In this document: piece by piece, positions 9,227 through 17,018 of the stretch
Layout: every line of letters begins with the position of its first letter
How positions within the stretch are numbered: position 1 is the stretch's first letter
Assembly (NCBI RefSeq): GCF_900176255.2
Contig: NZ_FXEG02000003.1
Span: 1,612,001-1,676,000 of the forward strand
Length of the DNA stretch: 64,000 bases
Reading direction: 5' to 3'
Source of the DNA: Mycobacterium ahvazicum
Lineage (GTDB): Bacteria > Actinomycetota > Actinomycetes > Mycobacteriales > Mycobacteriaceae
Notes under the pieces: model-generated
Told to the model about the DNA's origin: nothing
Database searches by the model: none
What the model saw: only the letters and a program-made list of their open reading frames with translations
Translations under genes and position numbers: made by a program

Positions 9227-9634
9227 TCAGCGAACGGACGCCCCCTTGGTGCCAGCGCCCCTTCTGGCCAGCACGAGCAGCGCACCGGCGTAAAGGAAGT
9301 CCGACGCGGTGCCCACAATCACGGGGGGTGCAATCGTCACCGCGATGTCGGGTGTGGCCGCCAGCTCGTGGCCCACGTACAGCCAAATCGCACTCAGCGT
9401 CGAAGTTCCCAGCGCGGCCAACCAGAAGCCGCGCACGGGATTCGACGGCACGCGGAAAAGCCGTTCGAGCACCAGCACCGCCACCAGGGTCGCGATCACG
9501 CTCAGTGCCAGCTGTGCGAAGCCCGCGCGCACCGCGACCTCCAAGCCGAGCCGGTGGTGAGTAAACGCCGCCCAGCAACCGTATGCCCCGCCCCCGATCA
9601 GCGCGGCCAACACTGGCCGGGCGTGCTCCCTCAC
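9227..9634 (-). CDS. Small four-helix membrane protein, function unknown
   Basis: A 135-residue hydrophobic protein with four likely membrane helices (about residues 6-22, 30-55, 66-88 and 100-128) separated by short basic loops; it ends in RRGAGTKGASVR. I do not recognise the family. The start is placed at GTG 9634; the frame stays open to 9781, but the added N-terminus is His- and Cys-rich and unlike a membrane protein. The gene precedes the desaturase-like gene on the same strand, so it may be a partner or anchor for it (inference only). Confidence 0.6.
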   Translation of the reverse strand: MREHARPVLAALIGGGAYGCWAAFTHHRLGLEVAVRAGFAQLALSVIATLVAVLVLERLFRVPSNPVRGFWLAALGTSTLSAIWLYVGHELAATPDIAVTIAPPVIVGTASDFLYAGALLVLARRGAGTKGASVR

Positions 9635-10076
9635 GCGCCCACAGCGGGTGGCCGGTACCCGATCGACGCGAGCAGTTCTGTGACATGCAATTTGATGGAA
9701 GGTGAATTGATGGTGAGAGAATTTATCTCGTCGAAAACCGCAGTACGCATGACAACCCTTTTTCTTGGGTACGTTAAGCATTGATTCATCTTGCCGCTAT
9801 TGCATTCTTCGCGAACATCCTCGCATCGCAGTGGCTAATCCGCAATGACATCGGCTCCGATTCCCGCGTCTCGAGCCAGTGGTAGCCCTCCGGCGGGCAA
9901 GATAACCTGTCAGTCCCGTTGCCATTACATGGCCGGTCGGTGACGAAACATGTTGGCCGGCGCGTGTGTTGAGCGAATAACGAGGTTGCGGCTAGGGTCG
10001 GGTCGGGCCCTTCGGGACCTGGACAGGATCGGCCCTATATGTATTGCGAGATAGCGGCCACAGAAAGGCTGAATTC
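9635..10076. other. Divergent intergenic region, 442 bp
   Basis: It separates the membrane protein/desaturase pair (minus) from the dioxygenase pair (plus). It is more AT-rich than the flanking genes. A 29-codon reading frame (ATG 9695 to TGA 9784, plus) could be a leader peptide but has no independent support. A promoter candidate facing the dioxygenases is listed separately. No inverted repeat strong enough to call an operator was seen. Confidence 0.6.
9969..9998 (+). promoter_or_regulatory. Candidate SigA-type promoter for the dioxygenase pair
   Basis: TTGAGC (9969-9974) and TAGGGT (9993-9998) are separated by 18 bp. TAnnnT is the usual mycobacterial -10 pattern. Transcription would start near 10005, leaving a leader of about 70 nt before ATG 10077. 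Sequence match only. Confidence 0.35.
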
Positions 10077-10919
10077 ATGGCAGGTTCCGTCCGGCGCACC
10101 GCGGGAATCGAAGACACTTTGAACCGGCCTGGACTCATAAATCGTGCGTTGATGCATATAGTCGAATGGGCCCAGGAGCTCAACGAGAAGTACGCGAAAC
10201 TCGGTAATCGACCGATGTATGACGTCGAGGAGTTTCCGTGGGCGATGGACATCGAGCGTGAATGGCACCAGGTCCGCGCCGAACTCGATAGCCTGCTAAT
10301 CCGCAAGGAGGAGCTGCCCGGCTGCCACGAGATCTTGAGTGAGCTGCGCTCGATCAGCACCGACCGCGACTGGAAAACGTTCGTCTTGGCCTGCTACGGC
10401 GCCAAGTCGGCCGAGGCCATTCGCCGGTGCCCGCAAACGTGGCGCATCCTGCACACGATCCCGGGTATGAAGACGGCGATGTTCTCGGTCCTCGAGCCGG
10501 GAAAGCACCTCAAGCCACATCGCGGACCCTACAACGGCGTGCTCCGCCTCCACCTCGGCCTGCTCGTGCCGGACGCCGCGCCCGGCACGGTTGCGATCAG
10601 CGTGGACGACACCGTCTGCGAGTGGGACGAAGGCAAGATCCTGATCTTCGACGACTCATACGAGCACGAGGCGTGGAACCGCTCCAACGAAACCCGCGTC
10701 GTGCTGTTCGTCGACTTCGTCAAGCCGCTGCGTTTCCCGGCCTCCCTCGTCAATTGGCTGCTCCTCAACATCGCCGCCTTCACCCCGTTCATCAGGGAGG
10801 GAAAGAAGGCGCACAAGAAATGGGAGAAGACCTTTTACCGAAACGGGGACTCGCTGGACACTGCCGCGCCGTCAGCGCCCGCCGTTGTCCCGACGCAACG
10901 CTCGAGCCGTGCGGTTTAA
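10077..10919 (+). CDS. AspH/LpxO-type Fe(II)/2-oxoglutarate dioxygenase (first of pair)
   Basis: A 280-residue protein whose central half matches the aspartyl/asparaginyl beta-hydroxylase family. Key residues by comparison with AspH: iron ligand His148 in KPHRGP, 2-oxoglutarate-binding His159 in RLHLGL, iron ligand His197 in YEHEAW and 2-oxoglutarate-binding Arg207 in ETRVVLF. A hydrophobic stretch at 224-238 may touch the membrane; a basic tail follows. The start is ATG 10077 with AAAGG about 9 nt upstream. In Gram-negatives LpxO hydroxylates lipid A acyl chains, which mycobacteria lack, so the substrate is open: a lipid or a peptide side chain. Eighteen bp before a paralogue. Confidence 0.85.
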   Translation: MAGSVRRTAGIEDTLNRPGLINRALMHIVEWAQELNEKYAKLGNRPMYDVEEFPWAMDIEREWHQVRAELDSLLIRKEELPGCHEILSELRSISTDRDWKTFVLACYGAKSAEAIRRCPQTWRILHTIPGMKTAMFSVLEPGKHLKPHRGPYNGVLRLHLGLLVPDAAPGTVAISVDDTVCEWDEGKILIFDDSYEHEAWNRSNETRVVLFVDFVKPLRFPASLVNWLLLNIAAFTPFIREGKKAHKKWEKTFYRNGDSLDTAAPSAPAVVPTQRSSRAV

Positions 10920-10937
10920 GCCGTACGAGCGAGCGGA

Positions 10938-11708
10938 ATGTTCTCTAGGACAGCCGAATACAAGATGGTAGGGCTCAAGTCCGGCCGCGAACTGATCATC
11001 GCCTTCGGCCTCTGGCTGTTACCGATCATCGACTGGATCATGATGCGGTTCGCGGCGACTGAGGAATACCAGGTCTTCCCGAACGAAGTGTTTCCCTGGA
11101 CGACCGACCTCGCCGAGAGCTGGACCGCCATCCGCGACGAGGCCCGGGAGGTGATGCGCGACCCGATGTCGGTTCCCGCGTTGCGCGAGATTTCGGTCGA
11201 TCATGAAAAGATCGCGGTCGATGAGCGCTGGCGCTCCTTTTTCCTTTGGGGCTACGGGATCCGCAGCGAGGTCAACTGCGGCCGCTGCCCAGAGACGGCG
11301 CGGGCCCTCGAGCGCATCCCGGGCCTGATGACCGCCATGTACTCGGTAATGCTGCCCGGCGCACACGTGCCGCGCCATACCGGGCCGACCAAGGCCATCG
11401 TCACCGCCCATCTGGGCCTCACCGTGCCGCGTGACCGCCAGAACTGTCGGATGACGATCGGCGACCATGAGGTGGTGTGGCAGGAGGGCCACATCGCGAT
11501 CTTTGACGACATGTTCCCGCACGAGGTGTGGAACGACACCGAGGATCACCGCGTGATCCTGCTGCTTCACGTGAAGCGGCCGCTGCGCTTCCCCGGCTCG
11601 CTGGTGCGCGACACCTTGTTCGGTCTGTTACGGGCGAGTCCTTTCGTGCGCGACGGGGTGCGCAATATTGAGCGGTGGCACCAGAGGCAAGCTGCCGCAA
11701 TGGATTAA
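10938..11708 (+). CDS. AspH/LpxO-type Fe(II)/2-oxoglutarate dioxygenase (second of pair)
   Basis: A 256-residue paralogue of the preceding gene. It begins with a membrane-anchor helix (about residues 18-36) not present in its partner. Predicted iron ligands are His147 (PRHTGP) and His195 (FPHEVW); His158 (TAHLGL) and Arg205 (DHRVILLL) should bind 2-oxoglutarate. The PRHTGPT segment is closer to animal AspH than the partner's. Both proteins share the DFVKPLRFP / HVKRPLRFP strand after the active site. The anchor implies reaction at the membrane face, in keeping with lipid hydroxylation (inference). Starts at ATG 10938 after GAGCGGA. Confidence 0.85.
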   Translation: MFSRTAEYKMVGLKSGRELIIAFGLWLLPIIDWIMMRFAATEEYQVFPNEVFPWTTDLAESWTAIRDEAREVMRDPMSVPALREISVDHEKIAVDERWRSFFLWGYGIRSEVNCGRCPETARALERIPGLMTAMYSVMLPGAHVPRHTGPTKAIVTAHLGLTVPRDRQNCRMTIGDHEVVWQEGHIAIFDDMFPHEVWNDTEDHRVILLLHVKRPLRFPGSLVRDTLFGLLRASPFVRDGVRNIERWHQRQAAAMD

Positions 11709-12037
11709 CGGTGCGCCTTCGTCGTGACTGTCGGCGGACAGATTGTCACCGCCACCCTGAATCGCCCGTACGCACCCGACATCGTCCCGAGCGGCCACAT
11801 CCCCTAAGCGCCGTGGGTCATGGGCGGGTCAGCATTCGCAGACAACTGGAGTCTTTAGTCCCTAGTGGCCGGTCCGGTACCGACGCGACGATGGGGTTCT
11901 GGGCGCAAGTCAGCAGGCACCCAGATGGGCCCGCGTCGGATCCGGATTCAGCACCCTTCCGGCGCGGGCCCGCTTACAGCATCACCGAAAGCCATCGCCT
12001 TGGTAGCCGCGACGGCCCGACGGTTGGGGTCAACAAC
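11709..12037. other. Intergenic region, 329 bp
   Basis: No convincing gene. An open frame continues upstream of the next small gene but its composition (Arg/His/Pro-rich) looks like out-of-frame GC-rich DNA. It contains a sequence resembling a DosR box (11846-11865, listed separately). Confidence 0.5.
11846..11865 (+). promoter_or_regulatory. DosR-box-like sequence (weak)
   Basis: Sequence CTGGAGTCTTTAGTCCCTAG resembles the hypoxia-regulator consensus TTSGGGACTWWAGTCCCSAA: the right half AGTCCC is exact, the left half has two mismatches in GGGACT, about 15 of 20 positions overall. It lies about 170 bp upstream of the small gene at 12038 and the serine protease. It could be chance. Confidence 0.25.
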
Positions 12038-12286
12038 ATGAATTGGCGTGTGATCATCTATGCGGACATCCCTCACCAGGGCCCCGCAAGACCGTTTGTC
12101 GAGCAATCGCCGATGTTCACCGACTGGGAATCCATCGGTGGCACACAGCGCAGAGTCACGCTAACCGTGCCAGACACCGCCGCCGACGATCCCGGCTCGG
12201 CGTGTGAGGTCGCCAAGCGAGAACTTGAGAAACGCCTCACTATGTTGCGGGGCATCAGTGACTGCGTCGCAACTCCTCTGGACTAG
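12038..12286 (+). CDS. Small hypothetical protein (82 aa)
   Basis: ATG 12038 to TAG 12286 encodes 82 residues beginning MNWRVIIYADI and ending with a charged helix (CEVAKRELEKRL). No signal peptide or known motif. It ends 3 bp before the GTG of the secreted protease, so the two are likely co-transcribed. I do not recognise the family. An earlier start is possible because the frame is open upstream. Confidence 0.5.
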   Translation: MNWRVIIYADIPHQGPARPFVEQSPMFTDWESIGGTQRRVTLTVPDTAADDPGSACEVAKRELEKRLTMLRGISDCVATPLD

Positions 12287-12289
12287 TCG

Positions 12290-12967
12290 GTGAAGCGCAC
12301 AAGCCGCGTCTCGGTCCATGCCACGGCAGTATGGTTTCGGAGTCTCGCGATCGGAAGTGCCGTGCTGATTGGGGCCACGGCGCTCGCCGCCATGGCGCGA
12401 GCCGCCGCACCTCCGATGCCGGGCGTCGAGGTCGACGATGAAAGCGGCAGATGCACAGCGGGTTTCGCGACTCAAGGCAGCGATAACAGCTACTACCTGT
12501 TGACCAGTGGGCACTGCGATGCGCACGACGGTTCGATATGGACTTACGAGCAGGATGTCCCGCTGGGAAGAATCACCGCGAGCGAGAACGATGGCGATAA
12601 CAAGGACGCCGCCATCATCCGCCTTGACCCGAGCGTCGGGGTACCGGTGGGAGATGTCGGCGGCAAGTACCCGGTCCGAGATGTCCTGAGTCCCTCCCAG
12701 ATTCAGGTGGGCACGCCGTTCTGCAAGCTCGGCGCGGTCACCGGTGAGACTTGCGGCACCGTCAAGAGCGTCGACGACGGAGTGGTCGAAGCCAGCGTCT
12801 ACAGCTTGAAAGGCGACAGCGGGAGCCCTGGCTTCGTGAAGAACGCGGACGGCAGCGTTAGCGCAGTCGGCATCTTGATGTCTTCACCGGAAGGTGACGA
12901 CCATACGACGTACTTCACACTCGTGTATCCACTGCTCGGCCGGTGGGGCTTGCGCATTCTCCCCTGA
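12290..12967 (+). CDS. Secreted chymotrypsin-fold serine protease
   Basis: A 225-residue protein with an N-terminal signal peptide (basic start, hydrophobic core about 17-35, cleavage near ARAAA at 37-41). The trypsin-like triad is visible: His75 in TSGHC, Asp106 in NKDAAI, Ser177 in KGDSGSPG. Four cysteines (55, 76, 145, 155) could form two disulfides. It resembles the small alpha-lytic/streptogrisin-like proteases of actinobacteria but lacks a large pro-region. Starts at GTG 12290, just after the small upstream gene. The target is unknown; exported or cell-wall proteins are likely. Confidence 0.88.
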   Translation: MKRTSRVSVHATAVWFRSLAIGSAVLIGATALAAMARAAAPPMPGVEVDDESGRCTAGFATQGSDNSYYLLTSGHCDAHDGSIWTYEQDVPLGRITASENDGDNKDAAIIRLDPSVGVPVGDVGGKYPVRDVLSPSQIQVGTPFCKLGAVTGETCGTVKSVDDGVVEASVYSLKGDSGSPGFVKNADGSVSAVGILMSSPEGDDHTTYFTLVYPLLGRWGLRILP

Positions 12968-12995
12968 GCATGGCTGAAGGATCGGCTTGGCATTC

Positions 12996-13562
12996 TCACA
13001 CCGCCTTGGCCGCGTCGACCTGGTCCCGGCCGTATTCGATGACAGGTGGCGAATCGCCGTACACGTTGAGGGTGTGGATAAAGCGATGCAACCCCATGAC
13101 GCCCGCACAGGTGAACCCGAGTTCGATGATCTGTGCCGCGGTGAAGTGCTCACCCAGCCGCTGGTAGAACTCGTCGTCGATCGCATGATGGTCCGCCGAG
13201 AGCAGATCGAGGAACTCGACCGCCAGCTGCTCCTGTGGGGTGAGCGTGTCGTGGCCCGGCGCGAGCAGGCAGACGACGTCCTCGTCGGTGATCGAATCAT
13301 GTTTGCGCGACTGGCTGCACGGCTCACATTCACCGAGTTGGGCGCTGCGGATGCGCAATAGCTCGAGAATGCGTCCGCCGAGCAGAGTGCCGGCACCGAG
13401 GTGGGTCCGCGCCGTGTTCACCTGTTCGAGCTGCGCGCTGCGATAGGCGAAGATCTGCAACGGTACCGGCGTCGCGTAGAGCCCGGCGGCCACGCCGGCA
13501 TCGACGATCTCGCGCGAGTGCGCGCTGAGTTCTTCCATCGGGATTGGTGCAATACGCGGCAT
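12996..13562 (-). CDS. Carboxymuconolactone decarboxylase / AhpD-like protein
   Basis: A 188-residue all-helical protein of the CMD/AhpD family. The signature is Glu67-x11-Cys79-x2-Cys82 (GECEPC) followed by a His (88), the redox-active pattern of peroxidase-linked AhpD-like proteins rather than of true muconolactone decarboxylases. Likely role: thiol-based peroxide reduction or quinone/alkyl-hydroperoxide handling (family inference). Starts at ATG 13562, divergent from an SDR with only 45 bp between the starts, so the two promoters overlap. Confidence 0.82.
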   Translation of the reverse strand: MPRIAPIPMEELSAHSREIVDAGVAAGLYATPVPLQIFAYRSAQLEQVNTARTHLGAGTLLGGRILELLRIRSAQLGECEPCSQSRKHDSITDEDVVCLLAPGHDTLTPQEQLAVEFLDLLSADHHAIDDEFYQRLGEHFTAAQIIELGFTCAGVMGLHRFIHTLNVYGDSPPVIEYGRDQVDAAKAV

Positions 13563-13607
13563 TAATTCAGGCTATCTTTTGCGTGCGGCACTGAAAAGGA
13601 GAAATCG

Positions 13608-14396
13608 ATGTCCAGACTCGCCGGAAAGGTCGCAATAGTTACCGGAGGGGCTGGCGGGATTGGTGCGGCGACCGCGGCCGAATTGGCCCGTGAAGGCGCG
13701 GCGGTTGCCGTCGTCGATATCGATGAAGTCAAAGCCGAAGAGGTCGCCGACCGGATTCGGCACAGCGGCGCGCGAGCAATCGGCCTCGGCGGCGATCTTG
13801 CCGAGGAAGACGTGGCGCGCTCGGTGGTGCACGCCACCGTCGCAGAGTTCGGGCGCATCGATGTCCTGCACAACAATGCGGCGCTGACGGCCAGCAGCTT
13901 CCTGGCCCGCGACACCACCGTCTCCGAGATGCCTCTCGATGTGTGGCAGCGATCCATGGAGGCCAACCTCGGCAGTCAGCTGCTGATGTGCAAACACGCC
14001 GTGCCCGAAATGCGAAGCACCGGTGGCGGTTCCATCGTCAACATGTCGTCGGGCGCGGCGCTCTCGGGTGACCGCACCCGCCTGGCTTACGGCGTCTCGA
14101 AGGCGGGGGTGCACGCCCTGACGATGTATGTGGCCACCAGCGAAGGCAAGGCCGGCATCCGGGCGAACACGATCGTGCCCGGCTTGATCCTGACCGACGC
14201 CGTGCGCGCGCACCTGTCCCCCGACATCCTCGACGGCCTGGGCCGGGCCACGCTGACGCCGTACGTAGGACAGCCACAAGACGTCGCAGAACTTGTTCTT
14301 TTTCTGGCTTCCGAGCAGTCCCGCTACATCACGGGACAAATGATTTCTATTGACGGCGGGATGTCAGCGCATGTCTCGATGAATACCGGCGATTAA
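13608..14396 (+). CDS. Short-chain dehydrogenase/reductase (SDR)
   Basis: A 262-residue classical SDR. Cofactor loop TGGAGGIG (12-19), NNA (89-91), catalytic Ser147/148, Tyr161 and Lys165 (YGVSK), C-terminal IDGG. Asp37 at the end of the second strand favours NAD(H). Strong ribosome site AAGGAG at 13596-13601, 6 nt before ATG 13608. Cytosolic oxidoreductase of unknown alcohol/ketone substrate; the surrounding SDR, epimerase and TetR genes suggest lipid, steroid or xenobiotic metabolism (inference). Confidence 0.92.
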   Translation: MSRLAGKVAIVTGGAGGIGAATAAELAREGAAVAVVDIDEVKAEEVADRIRHSGARAIGLGGDLAEEDVARSVVHATVAEFGRIDVLHNNAALTASSFLARDTTVSEMPLDVWQRSMEANLGSQLLMCKHAVPEMRSTGGGSIVNMSSGAALSGDRTRLAYGVSKAGVHALTMYVATSEGKAGIRANTIVPGLILTDAVRAHLSPDILDGLGRATLTPYVGQPQDVAELVLFLASEQSRYITGQMISIDGGMSAHVSMNTGD

Positions 14397-14405
14397 TTAG
14401 TCGCA

Positions 14406-14425
14406 GCGGTTATCAACACAACCGC
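14406..14425. terminator. Possible short hairpin between convergent SDR genes
   Basis: GCGGTT (14406-14411) can pair with AACCGC (14420-14425) across an 8-nt loop, 10 nt after the upstream SDR stop. No T-tract. Weak, but placed where a bidirectional terminator would be expected. Confidence 0.3.
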
Positions 14426-14458
14426 GATGGCGACCGGCGGACGTGAATTAACGAATCG

Positions 14459-15271
14459 TTATTGAGTTGTCGGTCCGAGAGCGTATGCCCCGGTTTCCGG
14501 GTGGTGGTACCAGCCGCTGGCGGCATGGGTGCCCCCGTCGACGTGGATCGTTTGGCCGGTGACGTAGCTGGACATGTCGGAGGCGAGAAACACTGCCGCC
14601 CCGGCCATTTCGTCGACGTGACCCGCGCGTCCCATCGGGACCGTGAAGCCCATCCGCTGCTGGGATCCCGGCGGCGCGATCTGCTCGAGACCTTCGGTCC
14701 AGGTGATGTCGGGGGCCAGCGCGTTGACCCTGATGCCGTGCGGTGCGAGTTCGAGCGCGGCGGTCTTGGTGTAGTTGATGACACCGGCCTTGGCGGCCGC
14801 GTAGGTCGCATAGCCGGGTGCGGCACGCACGCCCTCGATCGAGGTGACGCTGATGATGCTGCCGGGCAGCTTCTGCTCGACGAGGACGCGGGCCACTCGC
14901 TGCGTGCAGAGATAGACATGCCGCAGGTTCGACTTGTACAGGGCATCCCAGCCGTTCTCGCTGGTGTCGAGGATTCCCGACCAGAAGACACCGCCCGCGT
15001 TGTTGACCAGGATTGACACCGTCCCGAGCTCGCCCGCGGTCTGTTCCAGCGCGGCGTCGACCGCGGCGCTGTCCCGAACGTCCACCGGAATGCCCAGAGC
15101 GCCGATCTCGTCGGCGGCGGCCGCGCAGGTATCGGGGTTGCGTTCCCAGATCGCGACTCGCGCACCGAATGCCGTCAGCCCGGCCGCGATGCCGCGCCCG
15201 ATGCCCGCACCGCCGCCGGTGACGACCGCGACGCGGTTGGTCAGCAGCACGCTGGCGGGGGTGAGTGCCAT
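14459..15271 (-). CDS. Short-chain dehydrogenase/reductase (SDR), second
   Basis: A 270-residue classical SDR: TGGGAGIG (18-25), VNNAG (89-93), Ser144, Tyr157 and Lys161 (YAAAK), HVDGG near the C-terminus. The end of strand 2 (IWERN) lacks the usual Asp, so cofactor preference is unclear. The start is ATG 15271; a TTG ten codons upstream is possible but adds residues before the Rossmann fold. Convergent with the first SDR and divergent from the epimerase-type gene. Substrate unknown. Confidence 0.9.
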   Translation of the reverse strand: MALTPASVLLTNRVAVVTGGGAGIGRGIAAGLTAFGARVAIWERNPDTCAAAADEIGALGIPVDVRDSAAVDAALEQTAGELGTVSILVNNAGGVFWSGILDTSENGWDALYKSNLRHVYLCTQRVARVLVEQKLPGSIISVTSIEGVRAAPGYATYAAAKAGVINYTKTAALELAPHGIRVNALAPDITWTEGLEQIAPPGSQQRMGFTVPMGRAGHVDEMAGAAVFLASDMSSYVTGQTIHVDGGTHAASGWYHHPETGAYALGPTTQ

Positions 15272-15280
15272 GGAGTCGAC

Positions 15281-15332
15281 TATAGAACAATCCCACTTCA
15301 AGGCTTACAGTTCTCACTAAATATGTTCGATA
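15281..15332. promoter_or_regulatory. Imperfect inverted repeat in divergent promoter, possible TetR operator
   Basis: TATAGAACAAT (15281-15291) and ATATGTTCGATA (15321-15332, reading TATCGAACATAT on the other strand) share TATnGAACA as inverted arms about 30 bp apart, between the second SDR and the reductase gene that precedes a TetR regulator. GAAC/GTTC cores occur in several TetR operators controlling lipid genes. Spacing is wide, so this may be two half-sites. Confidence 0.3.
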
Positions 15333-15364
15333 TGTAACGCATGGCTAGTTCCAGGGAGGCTGCG

Positions 15365-16354
15365 ATGGCCAGCACGATCTTCGTCACCGGCGCCACCGGT
15401 CAGACCGGCGGCAACGTCTGTGAGCAGTTGATCGAGCGCGGCGACCACGTCCGCGCCCTGGTGCGCAATCCCGACGACGCGGTCGCGCTGGCCGAGATCG
15501 GCGTCGAGTTGGTCAAGGGCGATATCAGCGACACCGATGATGTGCTCCATGCGGCCAAGGGCGCCGAGGCCGCGATCCACTGCGCCGCGCTGCTGGGCGG
15601 TGCCAGTCAGGACCTCGACGACTTCAAGGCCGTCAATGTCGACGGCACGACAAACGTCCTAGACGCGGGCAAGGCGCACGGCATGCGCCGAGTCGTCGCC
15701 CTGAGCACCGCCACCTTCCTCGACCTGAGCACGGGCGTCGATTTCGAAGAGGCGCCATTGCTCGAGAACCCGCCCAACGACCCCTACACCGTCACCAAGC
15801 TCGCCGCCTTTCAGGAGGCCCACCGGCGCGCGGACGCCGGCGACGACGTGCTGACGTGTCACCCGGGCGCCATCTTCGGGCCCGGCCTGGTGGTGGAACG
15901 CGCGTTGCACCGCACCAGTTTCAATCGGGTGCTGTTGGCGGGCATGCGCGGAAAGATCAAGCGCTACTTGGCTTTTCCGGTGACCTGGGTGGCCGGAGCG
16001 GATGTCGCGAAGGGCTCGATCGCCGCGCTGGACAACGGGGTGGCCGGCGAGCGCTACCTGTTGGTCGGCCGGCCCGAGGACACCTTCAGCACGGCGGGCG
16101 GCATCAACCGCGCCTGCGAGGTGGCCGGAATCGAGCACCGCGTCGAGGATCTCGACTACCGCACCGATTCCGCGGCGCTGACCGCCGAATTCGGGCCCAC
16201 CCTGATGGCCATCGCGGAAGCCGCGGCCCGCAGCGAGCGTAAGCCCAGAACCAAAGACAACCTGACCGCCCGGCGCCTCGGGTATGTGCCGATGTCCTTC
16301 GACGATGGGCTGCGGCTGTTGATCTCGTGGCTGCGCAAACTCGGCAAGCTGTAG
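15365..16354 (+). CDS. NAD(P)-dependent epimerase/reductase (extended SDR)
   Basis: A 329-residue extended SDR with GATGQTG (9-15) as cofactor loop and Tyr141/Lys145 (YTVTK) as catalytic pair, related to NAD-dependent epimerase/dehydratase and 3-beta-hydroxysteroid dehydrogenase-type proteins. The start is ATG 15365, 5 nt after AGGGAGG (15353-15359); the ATG at 15341 has no such site. It is followed after 11 bp by a TetR gene, so the two likely form an operon. Reaction unknown; sugar, flavonoid-like or steroid-type substrates are possible. Confidence 0.88.
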   Translation: MASTIFVTGATGQTGGNVCEQLIERGDHVRALVRNPDDAVALAEIGVELVKGDISDTDDVLHAAKGAEAAIHCAALLGGASQDLDDFKAVNVDGTTNVLDAGKAHGMRRVVALSTATFLDLSTGVDFEEAPLLENPPNDPYTVTKLAAFQEAHRRADAGDDVLTCHPGAIFGPGLVVERALHRTSFNRVLLAGMRGKIKRYLAFPVTWVAGADVAKGSIAALDNGVAGERYLLVGRPEDTFSTAGGINRACEVAGIEHRVEDLDYRTDSAALTAEFGPTLMAIAEAAARSERKPRTKDNLTARRLGYVPMSFDDGLRLLISWLRKLGKL

Positions 16355-16365
16355 GGGCCGCCACG

Positions 16366-16944
16366 GTGTCGACCGCCGAATCGCGCAGACCCCGTTCAGA
16401 TCACGGAGATCTGTCCGACCGAATCCTGGACGCGGCGCAGCGGCTGATCTTCCGGACCGGCGCCCGCAAACTGTCACTGTCGGACGTGGCAACGCTGGCC
16501 GGGGTGTCGAGACCCACCATCTATCGCTACTTCGTGTCCAAAGAAGACCTGATCGACGCGATGGGAAAACGCGAACGCCGTCGGTTCGGTACGGCGATGG
16601 ACGACGCGATGTCGGGAGTCGTCGGTGTCGCACGATTGGAGGCGGCGCTCGACGTCGTCGCAGCATTCCTCGAGGCTCAGCCGCCCGGGCGGCTGCTCGA
16701 CCTCGAGCCGGGCTTCGCCCACGACCAGATGGCCGCGGCACTACCCATGATCACCCAAGGGCTGATAGGGGTCTTGCAGCGCTGCGCCCGCGAGGGGGCG
16801 CTGGCCGGGACGGTGGATCCCCGCGACCTTGCCGGCGCCATCGCACGGACTGCCTTGAGCCACTACATATTTCCCGAGACTGATCGCGGCGCGGCTCGTC
16901 GACAGATCCGGGCCGCCGCCGGTCTCGGCGGCCCCCGCCCATGA
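16366..16944 (+). CDS. TetR-family transcriptional regulator
   Basis: A 192-residue regulator. The N-terminal helix-turn-helix spans about 17-63 (RILDAAQRLIF ... LSDVATLAGVSRPTIYRYFVSKEDL), followed by an all-helical ligand-binding domain. The start is GTG 16366, 11 bp after the upstream reductase stop; longer starts lie inside that gene. It probably represses the adjacent divergent promoter (15272-15364) in response to a small ligand (inference). Cytosolic DNA-binding dimer. Confidence 0.88.
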   Translation: MSTAESRRPRSDHGDLSDRILDAAQRLIFRTGARKLSLSDVATLAGVSRPTIYRYFVSKEDLIDAMGKRERRRFGTAMDDAMSGVVGVARLEAALDVVAAFLEAQPPGRLLDLEPGFAHDQMAAALPMITQGLIGVLQRCAREGALAGTVDPRDLAGAIARTALSHYIFPETDRGAARRQIRAAAGLGGPRP

Positions 16945-17018
16945 TGGCCAAGATTGTCAGAGCTCAACGGCTATCCCGACTTTCTTTGTTCTTCACACAT
17001 TTGGCGCACACTGACTCC

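Larger units (their letters stand above)
1..16760. repeat. Long direct repeat, copy 1 (wrap-around of a 47,240-bp unit)
   Basis: Bases 1-16760 reappear at 47241-64000 in the same orientation; all gene boundaries shift by exactly 47240 and I saw no difference in the stretches compared. The repeat ends only because the window ends. The upstream edge falls inside thrC, which is complete in the other copy, so there is no natural repeat boundary here. The simplest reading is a circularised sequence read past its origin. Confidence 0.95.

Noticed and set aside
10011..10030. DosR-like half-site before the dioxygenases
   Set aside because: TTCGGGAC matches the left half but the right half does not fit at all.
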